Part shown: positions 21,298-32,850 of the stretch, piece after piece
How positions within the stretch are numbered: the stretch's first letter is position 1
Layout: every line of letters begins with the position of its first letter
From: Branchipolynoe longqiensis
Taxonomy: Eukaryota > Annelida > Polychaeta > Phyllodocida > Polynoidae
NCBI GenBank assembly: GCA_030323885.1
Contig: CM059190.1
Coordinates: 87,577,365 to 87,641,364, forward strand
Reading direction: 5' to 3'
Length of the DNA stretch: 64,000 nt
Made by a program: the position numbers and the translations under genes
Notes under the pieces: model-generated
Told to the model about the DNA's origin: nothing
The model's database searches: none
What the model saw: the letters and a program-made list of their open reading frames with translations, nothing else

Positions 21298-21608
21298 CTG
21301 GTTGGTTGTTGGAGTTTTATGTCTTGGCAACATCAGGACGGGTACCGACATGTAACAGGCCACACTCATGGTGATTTTATAGTGCTGCATCACTGGGAAA
21401 TCAGGCCACCAGCAACATGACCCGATATCTCACTCAGTCACATTATCCTGACACTGAGCTAACCAGTACTTGCCCTATCCTATTAATGCCGAGAACCAGG
21501 CTAGGAAGTGACAAGTATCAATTTTATAAGTCATTGGTTAGACTCGACCGAGAACCGAACTCCCAACACGAAGCCCGTGCTCTAGCGATTCATCCACCGC
21601 GCCCGGTA
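21298..21608 (-). mobile_element. SINE-A, head type 2, full length
   Basis: The tail GGTTGGTTGTTGGAGTTTTA has lost a few bases of AAGGTCAT. The head reads CATCCACCGCGCCCGGT. Confidence 0.85.
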
Positions 21609-21986
21609 CTATTCACACTGACACCATGAACTATGGCGCTGGTGTGGTGTATGTGTGTCAAATATCAGTAGAAAGGAATGGATACCACAAATACTGTTTG
21701 CATAACTTAAATTCAGCCACCCTTCTGTGTGTCTGGGTGTGTGCCCGGTCTGGGTCGCGTGGCAGCTGGGACACACCGGCACCAGCGACGTGCCTCACGG
21801 GGTGACGCTAGTGGTGGCGGGAAGCAGTGCCAGGCACGTGACGTCATCACGGGCGGCGCGGGAAAGTACCCACAGGCAGACGACAAACACGCGGCGGGGA
21901 ACGAAGCAAATCCACAGATTGTACCCCCCCCCCCCGCTCAAACACACAAATACTTGTAAAAAACCCGCATATATATGTGTGTATGT

Positions 21987-22102
21987 ATTATGTGCTTGTT
22001 ATATATATATGTTATATGTTATATATATCATATGTTATATATCTGTTATATATATGTTATATACATATAATGTATATATACATATATAACAAGCACATAA
22101 TT
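21987..22102. repeat. AT-rich inverted repeat
   Basis: ATTATGTGCTTGTTATATAT and its complement ending AACAAGCACATAATT enclose about 70 bp of alternating TA. It may be a very short MITE or a hairpin. Confidence 0.7.
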
Positions 22103-22714
22103 ACCATCGAGCGAAAGGAATAACAAGTGGGGAAATGAAAATGATCAAAAATCAGTTTTCTTTGTGTAATCTATGTCAATCGAGACACATTCACACACCC
22201 TTACACAGACATGCTCACAGTCACATACACTCACTCACTCACTCACTGATAATGATATATATATATATATATATATGTAAGCGGAAGGGAGGCAACAAGG
22301 TGAATAAGTATGGGCGATATCATTTTTATTGCTCAGAGTAACAGTAAACAATCAAATAACAATAAAGTATATATATAGTGCGATATCATACATTGACAAT
22401 AGGCAATATCAACAACCAGTCAATATTAGATCAGTAATATAATGACATCTGGCTGGGCAACTGCCCTATCGGAAAGAAAAAAAAAGAAAAAAAAAGAAAA
22501 AGAAAAAATCAGAGGTGTGTCGCTCTTGGATGGAGGCAGCGCAGTGCCGTATCACGGCCAAGAATGCCAGTGTGCGCACCCAGTGCTGCGACACTGGCGC
22601 TGCACGCGCACCTAGCGTCGAACCCGCGAACCTCTAATGGTAGCCCAGAATAGAATCAGTTGCCGGAGACCCTTCGCCCTACAACTGCATACAGTGGCTG
22701 TATACAAGGCTATA
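22103..22714. other. Unannotated interval with an A-rich tract
   Basis: Contains (CACT)n near 22225, (TA)n at 22253-22276, an A/G-rich tract at 22470-22507 and a GC-rich stretch 22515-22680. On the minus strand the latter includes a B-box-like GGGTTCGACGC, which could be a degenerate tRNA-derived SINE head. No gene seen. Confidence 0.35.
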
Positions 22715-23110
22715 TATACGATACATGTAATACATATTTTATATAATATATATTGTATATAACATTATATATTATTATATATTAATATATAATATAATGA
22801 ATAATTTGTATAATACATAATATTGTATATATTATAAAAATATATAATATACATCAGATATATATAATATATATATGATATATATCATATAATTCATATA
22901 TATGATATATCAATTAACATATATATAATCATATATATGATATATATCATATATGATTATGATGTATATGATATATATTTATAAAATATACAATATTTAT
23001 ATATATAATATTATAATTCATAATAATAATATACATAATATACATAATATACATTATATATATTATATAACTTATATATACTATATATATGCTATGTATA
23101 TCATTATATA
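22715..23110. repeat. Nearly pure A+T tract
   Basis: About 400 bp of TATA/ATAT variants with almost no G or C and many self-complementary runs. Confidence 0.9.
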
Positions 23111-23334
23111 AAAGTAAGACGCCCCCTGGCGGCGGGGCGGCGGGGTGTAAGGCAGGTAGGTGTTTGGCGGGCGTTCAACGCGTGGATCCCTGCCTGGGGC
23201 TCGTGCCAGCTAGAGACCCTGCACCACCCAGCCCTCTTATCAGGTCCCAAAGAAACCGACAACAGTTACTGAAATAATGACATGAACCGGACACGCACCA
23301 CCGCTACTGAAACGGAGTTTTATGCCGCTACAGG

Positions 23335-23464
23335 GATGGTGCCGGCGGCTTGGGTTCCTAGAGGGACAGCACTCGCCATGAGTGTGCACTGTCACAAGTC
23401 GGTACCAGTCCTGATATGACCTTAGATGTTGCTAGGACGTAAACCAACAACAAACAAACAAACA
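23335..23464 (+). mobile_element. SINE-A, 5'-truncated
   Basis: CATGAGTGTGCACTGTCACA to the AAACAAACAAAC tail, with degenerate sequence before it. Plus orientation. Confidence 0.75.
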
Positions 23465-23489
23465 GTCTGTGGGAAATTGGATATAAAAT

Positions 23490-23524
23490 CTTGCTGCTTA
23501 TCGGAAAGAGTAGCCTATGTGGCG
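23490..23524 (+). mobile_element. SINE-C fragment
   Basis: CTGCTTATCGGAAAGAGTAG followed by CCTATGTGGCGGC, a 35-bp piece of the SINE-C body. Confidence 0.6.
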
Positions 23525-23681
23525 GCAAACTAAAATTGCATAGACCGATGCTTTTGAGTTTGTACCATGTTGTTGAGAGAACTATTTTACTATTTTTAGG
23601 CTGGTCACTTCTTACTTTAGTTTCAAGTAACTTCTTATCATAAACAGCTAGCTTCCTTTGGAGATGCCTGAAGAGAAAACA

Positions 23682-24010
23682 GTTTGTTGTTTGTTTGTTG
23701 TTGTTTTACATCCTAGCAACATCTAAGGTCATATCAGGACGGGTACCGACTTGTGACAGTGCACACTCATGGCAACTTTATAGTGCTGCCCCACTGGGAA
23801 ATCAGGCCGCCGGCACCATGACCCGATGTCCCACTCAGTCACATTATCCTGACACTGAGCTAACCAGTCCCTTGCCCTGTCCTATTCATGCCGAGCGCCA
23901 GGCTAGGAAGAGACAAGTACGAATTTTAAAGTCATTGGTTTGACTCGACCGGGAACCGAACTCCCAACCTTCCACACGCGAGGCCCACGCTCTACCAATT
24001 AGGCCACCGT
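23682..24010 (-). mobile_element. SINE-A with visible target duplication
   Basis: Complete copy inserted in MITE-B. GAAAACA is present at both borders (23675-23681 and 24011-24017), a 7-bp target-site duplication. The head is CCAATTAGGCCACCGT, a type 2 variant. Confidence 0.85.
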
Positions 24011-24121
24011 GAAAACATGCCAAATTAATGTTGGTGTGTACATGGAAATTTTGACACCATACACTTCAGCAGTAACAGGCCCGGTTAAATTGACTTAGTA
24101 TTCACTTCTAATGTCAAACTT

Positions 24122-24352
24122 GTTTTGATTTAACGACGCCTCTAGAGTACATTGATTTTCATATCATCGGCTATTAGACTTCAAACATATGGTCATTCTG
24201 ACATATTTCTTTGAAGGAAATCCGCTGCTGCGATAAAGGCTACTCTTTCTGATAAGCAGCAAGGGGTCTTTTATATGCACCTTCCCACAGACAGGACAGC
24301 ACATACCACGGCCTTTGAGGAACCAGTTGTGGACCACTGGTTGTTGTATTCC
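24122..24352 (-). mobile_element. SINE-C, head missing
   Basis: From TTTTGATTTAACGACGCCTC to CAGTTGTGGACCACTGGTTG, including GGGGTCTTTTATATGCACC. The tRNA-like part is absent. Inserted in MITE-B. Confidence 0.8.
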
Positions 24353-24504
24353 GTTCTATGCGGCAACAATTATTTAACGAGTGCATCAGCATTTAAGTTG
24401 GATATGTAGAATCGGAAAATAGATAAGTGTTTTGGTTTTGAAAACTTTGATGCGCTCATCGGACTGTGCAGCTTTAAATGTGTAATACTTCACAATGGGA
24501 TTAT

Positions 24505-24853
24505 TTAAAGTTGCATAGTCCGATGGTTTTGAGTTTCTCACATTTTCTAAACATATTAGGTTGTTCATTATAATCTACCCTACTTTAGCTTGAAGTAACT
24601 TTTATTTTAAATCGCTAACTTTTGAGATATTAGAAATGGAAACATGCTAAATTAATTTGTTCAAGCTTGCCAAAACTCTATCACCATAGGCTTCTGCAGT
24701 AACAGGTTCTATTAATTGACTCAGCATCTCCCTATATGTGATGACAAATGTTTAATAAGTGCTCCAGCATCTAAGTTAGATATGTAGAATCAAATTTAGA
24801 TAAGTGTTTTGGTTTTGAAAATGTTATGTTTTCATCGGACTATGCAGCTTTAA
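24505..24853 (+). mobile_element. MITE-B, full length
   Basis: TTAAAGTTGCATAGTCCGAT to ATCGGACTATGCAGCTTTAA. It begins 27 bp after the end of the previous MITE-B in the same orientation. Confidence 0.9.
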
Positions 24854-25051
24854 TTTAAATGGAAACAAATTAGCTATTAGGTTTTTATCTAGCGGCACAT
24901 TTCGGAAATGCTTTGATGTAGAATAGTTGCTCTTGGAATTACATTACAGTTGGTTTTGATGATGATGGTGATGATGGTGGTGATGATGTTGTTAGGCCGT
25001 TCAAACCCACTCATCGGCTCTCACCCCCTCCCCCCACCCCCCACCCCCCAG

Positions 25052-25131
25052 GCCCTTCCCTTCACTCACTGCTCCACAACCCGCATGCATGACCATCATA
25101 CCAAGACCAAGACCAAGTACATGATGTAGAG
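25052..25131 (+). CDS. Possible exon with strong splice signals
   Basis: A long C-rich tract ending CCCCCCAG precedes 80 nt and then GAG|GTGAGT, a near-perfect donor. One frame reads ALPFTHCSTTRMHDHHTKTK then TKYMM and a stop at 25127-25129, so it would be a last coding exon with an intron in the 3' UTR. The peptide is not recognised and the C-rich tract may be only a microsatellite. Confidence 0.2.
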
Positions 25132-25139
25132 GTGAGTAG

Positions 25140-25733
25140 TTGACCATTTGACCTTCCCGCAGGTCTGACTGGTCGCTGCCCGCCAGTCACCCCCCCCCCC
25201 CCCCCACAGGGTCCATATGCATTTTGACATATCAACTTTCCAGGACTTTCAACGACCTTTCAGTGCAAAATTCCAAGACATTGCTAAGAAGGTTTATTAA
25301 ATTAAGGTACCCTGAAACAAAGCCGTATTCACAGTCGATTCACTGTGTAAGATCTGAGGTGTAAATAAGCATACAAAATAAACAACGAACATATATATAT
25401 TATTAATAATATAATAATATAAAAATCAAGAGGCAAGATAACAAACCCATAAAAATCACTTTAAATACAAACCATCACCGATCCAATTTGGGCATGTCAG
25501 CGAATATAGGGGGCTTAACAAAATATAGTCATGATTTTCCATTTTCCAGGATTTTCCAGGATCTTTTAGACAAATTCCAGCACTTTCCGGGCCTGGAATC
25601 CTGAATTATCAAATTCCAGGACTTTCCGCGTTTTTAAGGACCCGCACGAACCCTGACCCAACCCACACTGTGTCTGCACTTTGATAACGCACGGACACTT
25701 CACAGTGCAATGCTTTAAACTTCACTCATCATC
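25140..25733. other. Unannotated interval
   Basis: A poly-C run at 25191-25207 and a TTCCAGGA-rich patch at 25540-25630 (short repeats of TTTTCCAGGATTTTCCAGGA) are present. No gene found. Confidence 0.35.
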
Positions 25734-25797
25734 ACCGGACGCGGTGGCCGAATTGGTAGAGCACAGGCTTCCCATGCGGAAGGTCAAACTGAGAGTT
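25734..25797 (+). mobile_element. SINE-A head fragment, type 2
   Basis: CCGGACGCGGTGGCCGAATT and GGTAGAGCACAGGCTTCC are the tRNA-like head only. The body is absent. Confidence 0.75.
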
Positions 25798-25854
25798 ATA
25801 TGAAGCAGGTGCAAAACACGTCATGCTCCACTGGCCCTCCTCGCACCCCTACCA

Positions 25855-25945
25855 CCCACCCACACCCCCACCCACCCACACACACACCCACAACCCACAC
25901 CCACACCCACACACATACACAGACACACACACACACACACACACA
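25855..25945. repeat. (CCCACA)n and (CA)n microsatellite
   Basis: C/A-only tract passing from CCCACCCACACC to pure CA. Confidence 0.9.
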
Positions 25946-26183
25946 AAAGGTAGATACATGGCATGTTGCCTCAGCTGGACAGCGGCTGGTCGAGGAAGCT
26001 TCAAGTGGTCATCGGTTGGTCAAGCATTGTCAGTCGTCAGTGCATGGGTCACCATGATCAGGACGGGTGTGGGGAAGAGTATGGGTGAAGGGCGTGGGGG
26101 GTGGGGGGGAGGGGGGGTCAGAGATAGTGATGAGCATAGGGGGGGCCTGAACGGGAATGGTTCATGGTGGCCAGCCACCATGG

Positions 26184-26608
26184 GTAATTTGCGCGCGAAC
26201 AAGGAGTCAACACGGTGGCGCCCCCTGGGTTCGAATCCTGGAACGACCCCCTACCGGAATTCCCGCGGAACTACGCCCTCGCGAGACCCGTGACGTCACG
26301 TCACGCCCTTCCTCGCGAATCTCCGGCCACTAGGCCATCACTTCCACCCCGGCAGTCGGACAAGCAGCTCACCACCAACTCACCCGCCGCCCACCCCACA
26401 ACAAACAAACACAACTCGCAAGGGTTGAGGGGCCGAGTCGAGATACACCTGGATCCAGCGTTCACAATGACTTACTACACTCATTATTGTACCTCTGATA
26501 CTGACTTACTGAACCTGTACCTCTCTGATTGACTATCTTGCAACTTACTGAAAACTGTGTTTGAATAAAACCCATTCATAAGAGCTCCTTGTTCGCGTCG
26601 AAAATTGC
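26184..26608. mobile_element. TIR element, about 425 bp
   Basis: GGTAATTTGCGCGCGAACAA at the left and the complement of GGCAATTTTCGACGCGAACA at the right form inverted ends ending in AAGGAG. The interior has GTGACGTCACGTCACG, a B-box-like GGTTCGAATCC (26230) and AATAAAACCC near 26570. A solo LTR-like element is an alternative. No coding capacity. Confidence 0.6.
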
Positions 26609-26611
26609 CGT

Positions 26612-26735
26612 TGTGGTGGTGGTGGTGGCGGTGGAACATGGTGGTGGTACGTGGTACGTGGTAGTGGTACGTGGTGGTGGTGGTGGTGGTGGTGGTGGTG
26701 GTGGTGGTGGTGGTGGTGGTGGTGGTGGTGGTGTT
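26612..26735. repeat. (GTG)n microsatellite
   Basis: GGTGGTGGT runs with GGTACGTGGTACGTGG variants. Confidence 0.95.
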
Positions 26736-26748
26736 CTGGGCGAATAGC

Positions 26749-27104
26749 TTAAAGTTACATATTTCGATGAAGGATCAAATTTCCAAAACTAAAATAATTA
26801 TATACGTTTGCCACTACATATCTAATTGAGATATTGATGCACTTATTAAGCATTTGTTGCTACATAGAAGGGAATACTGAGACAATTTAATAGAACCTGT
26901 TACTGCTGAAGCCTATGGTGTCAGAGTTATGCCATGCTTGACAAAACTAACTTTACATGTTTGAATTTAAAATATCTCCAAGCGTAGCCATTTAATATCA
27001 AAGTTACTTTAACCTGAAATAAGGTAGATTATAATAATCAATTTAATATATTTGTTCTCAGAAAAATGACCAAAACTCAAAACCATCGGACTACGCAACT
27101 TTAA
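26749..27104 (-). mobile_element. MITE-B, full length
   Basis: TTAAAGTTACATATTTCGAT to ATCGGACTACGCAACTTTAA. Slightly diverged left end. Confidence 0.9.
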
Positions 27105-28180
27105 CCATGAGTGTATCTGGACTCACTGGTGCAATCAACCTTCACATGCCTACCTGTATATGTGGGATTTCACCTGTGTCAAATCACACTACACGTGCAC
27201 ATCATTCGGAATGAGATCTCCTTCTGCGCCATTCTTTCTTTCTTCTTCTTTCTTCTTCTTTCTTCTTCTTTCTCTTTTTCTTCTTCCTCTTCTCCCCCCC
27301 CCACCTATTTTTTGTATATATCCAGATGTGACCTTAGTGCCTAAACATGACCATTTGACAATGGGGGATCACCTTTGACCCTTTGTGAACGGCCTTCGCC
27401 ATCTTCAGCGCTAAACGAAACGTCCACAACCCCCCCTCCCCCTGCCCCCCCCTCCACCCCCCACCCCCCTGCCCTCCCTCCACCACCCACCCCCACGCCC
27501 CGTGCATCGTGGGATCAGCGCGTTCGCGGCGCGCTACCCGCGGGACGCCCCCTGGTGGAGTGAGCGCGCACTTCCGGTGAGACACAGCGGGCTCGACACC
27601 ACTCGACATTTCCCCTCCAGGAGCCGCCTCTCCACCACGCCCGGTACAACACCATGCAGGCCACAAAGGGATTATGGGTAATACCCCGAGGCTACGGGGG
27701 ATTACCTTGCAGTTCACACGGAGTTCGAGACATGAAATGCGGGTGTTCCTTCGTCTCCCCCCCCCCCCCCCCCCGTGGGGGCCTGGGTGATCGGGTGCAT
27801 GTGCTACATATATATTTGGGCTATTTGCTTAGGGTATTTTTGTTTGTTTGCCTATTTACACTTTAAAATTACTACAATTTAGTGAGTTATTGGGTCGTGA
27901 AGGTATGGAATTGAAGGCCATTTAAAATCTTTTCAAGGTTGTTTTTGATAGGAATTCAGGCGAGTGTTGGTGTTTTATTGTGTGTACACGTCGTCATGTC
28001 GGATTATCGTATGTCGAATCGCGATTTGGGACTAATTTAGGACAGTGGGGACAGCTTAATCGAATTTAACGCATTTCAAGACTAATTACCCAAAATCGGT
28101 TAAATTCAAGGATGGGGCAAATGAAGTTCAAGACTTTTCAGGCCCCTTACGGACCCTGTAGTTATTGTTGCTTTCGTTGA
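27105..28180. other. Unannotated interval
   Basis: Contains TTCTTC repeats (27235-27290), C-rich stretches (27294-27302, 27430-27500) and a poly-C run (27760-27774). Open frames around 27375-27720 come from skewed composition. A GC-rich part (27500-27700) has no matched splice pair I trust. Confidence 0.3.
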
Positions 28181-28535
28181 TTAAAGTTGCATAGCCCGAT
28201 AAAAGCATAACATTTTCAAAAGCGAAACACTTATCTAGATTTGAACCTACCTTTCCAAATTAGAGACTGGTGCACTTGTTACCTATGTGTTGCTACATAG
28301 AAGGGAATAGTGAGTCAATTTAATACTAAGAGAACCTGTTACTGTTGAAGCCGACAGGGTCAGAATTTTGACAAGCACACCAACAGTAATTTAGGATGTT
28401 TTGCACTTCAAATATTTCCAAAGTTAGTCATTTGAAATCAAAGTGACTTCAAATTAAATGAGGTAGACTATTACAATCAACATATTCATGTCAGAAAATT
28501 ATAGAAACTCAAAACCATCAGACAATGCACCTTTA
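28181..28535 (-). mobile_element. MITE-B, full length
   Basis: TTAAAGTTGCATAGCCCGAT to CATCAGACAATGCACCTTTAA-type end. More diverged than the other full copies. Confidence 0.85.
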
Positions 28536-28584
28536 AGCTAGGGAAATTGTAATCGCAGACAATCGGCTTTTTGCGTTCCACTAC

Positions 28585-29070
28585 TCCTGATACCCTAGTC
28601 ACACGAGAGCCAGCGTTTGCATCCGACCTCCTTTCGACCAAAAGGTCGCCAACCTCCCAGCGTCCCACTCGATACATTGATTCAAAAATGCAGTCGGCAA
28701 CCGTTTTGTCGGTGTAAAATCTGGGTGTCGATTTTTTGTTGTTGTCTGGAGGGTGTCCGCCCGCGACATGGCTGCGACCGCTCACGACCTGGCGCCGACC
28801 TGGCACCGACCACTTACCACCTGGTCGCCGACCGGTCTCCGACAATACGGTGAGCGACTGGTCGGCACCAGGTTGCCAACCAATGGCCGTACTGGTCATA
28901 AGGAGGTTGCATGTGCAAGAGCTGCATTCTCCTTACAACCAAATTTCAGAAATGGTCGCCTGGAGAACGGTGGCCTCGCGGCGCCAGCACGTAAGGAGTG
29001 CATAAGGCAGTCGTAAGGAGGACGTATGTTCATCTCAAATGAATCGTAAGCGAACGCAGGGGTATTACCC
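28585..29070. mobile_element. CGACC-type motif-reiterating element, right end unclear
   Basis: Left end TACCCTAGTCACACGAGAGC resembles the class consensus. The interior has many variants of CCGACCTGGC, GGTCGCCGACC and GGTCGGCAACC. The right end may be near GCGAACGCAGGGGTATTA (about 29070). Confidence 0.5.
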
Positions 29071-29082
29071 TATCATAGTACT

Positions 29083-29182
29083 GTTCCGTCACAGGGCGAG
29101 GAGCGATAAATATAAATTAAGTCATTGGTTGCAATACACAAGGGTTCGAATCCCATGGCCTGCCAACTCATCCATGTACCCA
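29083..29182 (-). mobile_element. Degenerate SINE-A head fragment
   Basis: GCGATAAATATAAATTAAGT, then the B-box region GGGTTCGAATCCCATGGC and CAACTCATCC. Strongly diverged. Confidence 0.4.
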
Positions 29183-29225
29183 GTCTATTATTGTTGTCGT
29201 TGTTCTCATAACATTATTATTATTA

Positions 29226-29552
29226 GTTTGTTTGTTGTTTTACGTCCTAGCAACATCTAAGGTTATATCAGGAAGGGTACCGACTTGTGACAGTGCGCAC
29301 TCATGATGACTTTATAGTGCTGCCCTGCTGGGAGACCAGGCTGCCAGCACCATGACCTGATATCCCATTCAGTCACATTATCCGGACACTGAGCCAACCA
29401 TTCCTTGCCCTATCCTAATAATGCCGAGTGCCTGGCTCGGAAGCGACAAGTATCAATCTTTAAGTCATTGGTTTGACTCAACCAGGATTTGAATCCACGA
29501 TCCCATGGTCTACCAACATGGGAGACGGACGCTCTAATTCATTCGGCCAACT
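29226..29552 (-). mobile_element. SINE-A, head type 1, full length
   Basis: Tail GTTTGTTTGTTGTTTTACGT, complete body, head CTCTAATTCATTCGGCCA with the final few bases replaced by a trinucleotide repeat. Confidence 0.9.
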
Positions 29553-29605
29553 ACTACTATTATTAGTATTAGTATTATTATTAGTAGTAGTAGTAGTATT
29601 AGTAT

Positions 29606-29638
<33 letters not shown>

Positions 29639-29692
29639 TAGTAGTAGTAGTATTAGTATTAGTAGTAGTATTAGTAGTAGTAGTAGTAGTAT

Positions 29693-29724
<32 letters not shown>

Positions 29725-29876
29725 GTAGTAGTAGTAGCAGTAGTAGTAGTAGTAGTAGTAGTAGTAGCAGTAGTAGTAGTAGTAGTAGCAGTAGCAGTAG
29801 TAGTAGTAGTAGTACTAGTATTATTAGTAGTAGTACTAGTATTACTACTATACTAGTAGTACTACTACTACTAGTA
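29553..29876. repeat. (TAG)n/(TTA)n trinucleotide microsatellite
   Basis: About 320 bp of TAGTAG with interspersed TATTAG and CAG. The valine/leucine-rich plus-strand frame is an artefact. Confidence 0.95.
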
Positions 29877-29890
29877 GTAAGTCAGTGTAT

Positions 29891-30219
29891 TTTGTTTGTT
29901 GGTGGTTTACATCCGAGCATCATTTATGGTCATATCAGGACGGGTACCGACTTGTGACAGTGCACATTCATGACGACTTTATAGTATTGCCCCACTGGAA
30001 GATCAGGCCGCCAGCACCAAGACCTGATACCCCACTCAGTCAAATTATCCTGATACTGGCCTAACCAGTCCTTGTCCTATCCTAGTAATGTACGGCACCC
30101 GGCTAGATAGCGGCAAATATCAATTCTGTAAGTCATTGCTTTCACTCGGCCTGGATTCGAACTCTCGACCTTCCGCGCGGGAAGCCCGCGCTCTTATCAT
30201 CCAGCCACGGCGGCCGGTG
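29891..30219 (-). mobile_element. SINE-A, head type 2, full length
   Basis: Tail TTTGTTGGTGGTTTACATCC, head CAGCCACGGCGGCCGGT. The B-box region reads GATTCGAACTC. Confidence 0.85.
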
Positions 30220-30409
30220 CTCTAGATAGCGTTGAAACATGAGCTGTTGTGGCGACTAATTTAAGTTTATAACGCCAAACGCTGATGTTGCCATGGTTAG
30301 AGCTTAGAACGCGGTCATACTAGCAACGACTCTGTAGCAGTTTGTGTTTGTACAACTCGTAATCAAGCCAAATAAGTATTCCATTACAATAATATGAGCC
30401 TCCTCTTCA

Positions 30410-30836
30410 GAAATTAAAGCCGTGAAGATTAGTTTGTATGTCCAATGTTAAACGGAAAGAAACCAAACAAAGTCCCTTGATATCCGCCAAAGTCCGGTTT
30501 GTGTCCATTGCATATCCATTGCATATCCGTTGATATCCATTGATATCCGGCCCGATCCGTTAGAAGTTTTGAACATGCACAAAATTAGGAACGGATTCCG
30601 CTGGATTAACGTCTATGTTTCTTGACCGGTTTGAGTCTGTTTAGTCTGCTTACCGTCTGTTGGCTATCCATTCATGTCCGTTTCATGTCCGTTCGTCCAG
30701 CTGCCTTTGAGTTTGACCCGACATCGCAACATTTTGACACATTTTAATACATTTTGATACTTATCACGTCTGAACACCACCGGACTAGACAATTCTTTCC
30801 GTTGCTCAATCCGGCGAGGTGTGACAGCCGCTTTAC
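30410..30836. mobile_element. TCCGTT-type motif-reiterating element
   Basis: Right end GGTGTGACAGCCGCTTTA fits the class (complement TAAAGCGGCTGTCACACC). The left end near ATTAAAGCCGTGAAG is worn. The interior is made of ATATCCGTTG, ATATCCATTG and CATGTCCGTT variants. The core GTTTTGAACATGCACAAAA is at about 30567. Confidence 0.65.
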
Positions 30837-31152
30837 CTGTATACTGGCCACACTGTTATCTAAAACAGAGACATCTATACACACACGCACGCACTCACGT
30901 GATATGAGAGCAACAATATAACAATATATCAAATGTGTTTTGGATGAATTATTTACCTTGAAATCAACGGGGACTATTTTGTTGTGTCAAACAAATTGCA
31001 CTAAACGGTGAAAATCACTTTTAAAGTAACTCTTCTTACTTCGGAAATACACCATTATATGGTATTATAATAGAGTTCTTAAAATTTAAATTAAATAAAA
31101 ATTCCAACTATTCATTTCATTAGTGATGTAGTTTCCATTTGCAAGTAGAATG

Positions 31153-31467
31153 TTAAAGCTGCATAGTCTGATGAAGTATCAAATTTTCAAAACCAAGACA
31201 ATTATATAGATTTGATTCTACATACCTCACTTAGATATTGGTGCATCTTTAAGCATGTGTTGCCATATAGAATTAGAAGGAAATACTGAAGTAATTTAAT
31301 AGAACCTGTTACTGCAGAAAGAAGCCTATGGTGATAGAATTGTTGGCGTGCTTGACAAAAGGCAAAACTAATTTGACAGGTTTGCCCTTCAAATAGCTCA
31401 AAAGTTAACCATTTTAATATACTTTAAAATGAAGTACAGTAGATTATAGCAATCAATTATTTAATTT
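31153..31467 (-). mobile_element. MITE-B, right end lost
   Basis: Starts TTAAAGCTGCATAGTCTGAT and is cut at 31467 by the pogo-like MITE. The last 40 bp and the terminal TTAA are missing. Confidence 0.85.
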
Positions 31468-31655
31468 ACAGTAAAACCTCTGTAATCGACCACCTCCACA
31501 GATCGACCACTCCCTTATACCAATCGCTTTGTTTGGGTCCCAAACGGTCGCCCATACAATACCATTGACATTGTAACAATTTTATAAACCTCCCATAACC
31601 GACCACCTCCCTAAATGGACCATTTAAAGTGGGTCCCATGGTCGGTATCGGACTA
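31468..31655 (-). mobile_element. pogo-like MITE, one end lost
   Basis: CAGTAAAACCTCTGTAATCG end is intact. The interior has GACCACTCCCTTATACCAAT and CCACCTCCCTAAATGGACC. The far end is cut after GGTCGGTA. Confidence 0.8.
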
Positions 31656-31779
31656 GTAAGCTATAAGTCGAATCCACGTTTCTTGTCCCAATTATATACC
31701 CAGAGATTGCAGAGTATAGACCCCCTTTCAATTTTTATAAACATTGTGTATGCGCATGCAGCTTGGCTGCAGAACGAAT

Positions 31780-32035
31780 GCACACTGCCATTGAGTTTGC
31801 CGGTACGCACAGTGCAAGACATCAATTTTATTCAAAATTAATAGAAATGCAGAAGCCTAATCTTATACATTTAATCAAATCTGTTTGTTAAACATGTTTT
31901 CTATATGTGTTTCAAGTGGTTTGTGTCTAGGTGGTATGGTTTTAGAGATATTTCACCTTTTTCTGTAGGAAGATTGCTCATGGCCATTGACAATGCATTG
32001 ACTCATTGAGTTTGGTGATATGTGCAGTGCACACT
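31780..32035. repeat. Solo copy of the 205-bp internal repeat
   Basis: TTGAGTTTGCCGGTACGCAC, TTAATAGAAATGCAGAAGCC, AACATGTTTTCTATATGTG and GTAGGAAGATTGCTCATGGC match the units in the element at 12384-12955. No TIRs found around it. Confidence 0.75.
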
Positions 32036-32054
32036 TTTATTTGTGTTCCAAGCG

Positions 32055-32850
32055 GTTATCCTGACATAGACCCACTCGCACATAGACACATAGACACACA
32101 TTCACACACATACACACACTCACACCCAAACACTCCCCCACACAGACACACACATTCACACACAAATACAGACACACCCTAAAGACAGACACACATTCAC
32201 ACACAACTACCGGACACACTCATACAGGCATACACTCACACTCACTCGCACAGACACACACTCACATATACACACACTCACATATACACACACTCACACA
32301 CAGACAATCACACAGACACAGACACTCACACACAGACACATTCACACACAAATACACGGACACACTCATACAGGCACACACTCACATACAGACACACTCA
32401 CTCGCACAGACACACCCACCCACACACTCACATATACACACACTCACATATACACACACTCACACACAGACAATCACACAGACACACACACTCACACACA
32501 GACACATTCACACACAAATACACTGACACACTCATACAGGCACACACTCACATACAGACACACTCACTCGCACAGATACACACCCACACACTCACATATA
32601 CACACACTCAGACACAGACAATCACACTCACACACAGACACACATTCACACACAAATACGCGGATACACACTCATAGAGGCACACACTCACAAACACACA
32701 CACTCACTCGCATAGATACATCCCCCCAACACTCTCAACACAGACAGATGCACACCCAGACACAGACAGACACACTCACACACACGAAACACGGCACACA
32801 CGCCAGACACACTCACACACATAAACCCACTCACACATATACACACAACC
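32055..32850. repeat. CACACT/CACAGA compound repeat
   Basis: About 800 bp of imperfect ACACACTCACAC and CAGACACA. It has a higher-order period (CATATACACACACTCACATA, then CACTCATACAGGCACACAC) that recurs three to four times. Confidence 0.9.

Larger units (their letters stand above)
23530..24477 (+). mobile_element. MITE-B split by two insertions
   Basis: The left part starts at TAAAATTGCATAGACCGATG (23530) and the right end is ATCGGACTGTGCAGCTTTAA (24477). A SINE-A occupies 23682-24010 and a SINE-C piece occupies about 24122-24352. Without them the MITE-B sequence is continuous and about 350 bp. Confidence 0.8.

Noticed and set aside
21190..21300. Possible exon (plus: TLLPRTGYDGLPACAGYP; minus: MSLTMPLFPVCG ending in the phase needed by ANAPC4)
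   Set aside because: The minus reading fits the phase before 17725 but does not resemble the APC4 sequence expected there, and the plus reading matches no family I know.
21727..21900. GC-rich open stretch with exon-like composition
   Set aside because: It is open in several frames on both strands with no convincing donor and acceptor pair or recognised peptide.
25736..25797. tRNA gene
   Set aside because: It is identical in pattern to the type 2 SINE-A head and lacks a B-box and 3' stem.
27500..27700. GC-rich segment with a possible GTGAGA donor and a CTCCAG acceptor
   Set aside because: Peptides are unrecognised and the GCCCCCTGGTGG motif recurs elsewhere in the window in non-coding sequence.
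32055..32850. CRISPR-like spaced repeats
   Set aside because: It is an imperfect CA-rich microsatellite without fixed repeats and unique spacers, in a eukaryotic genome.
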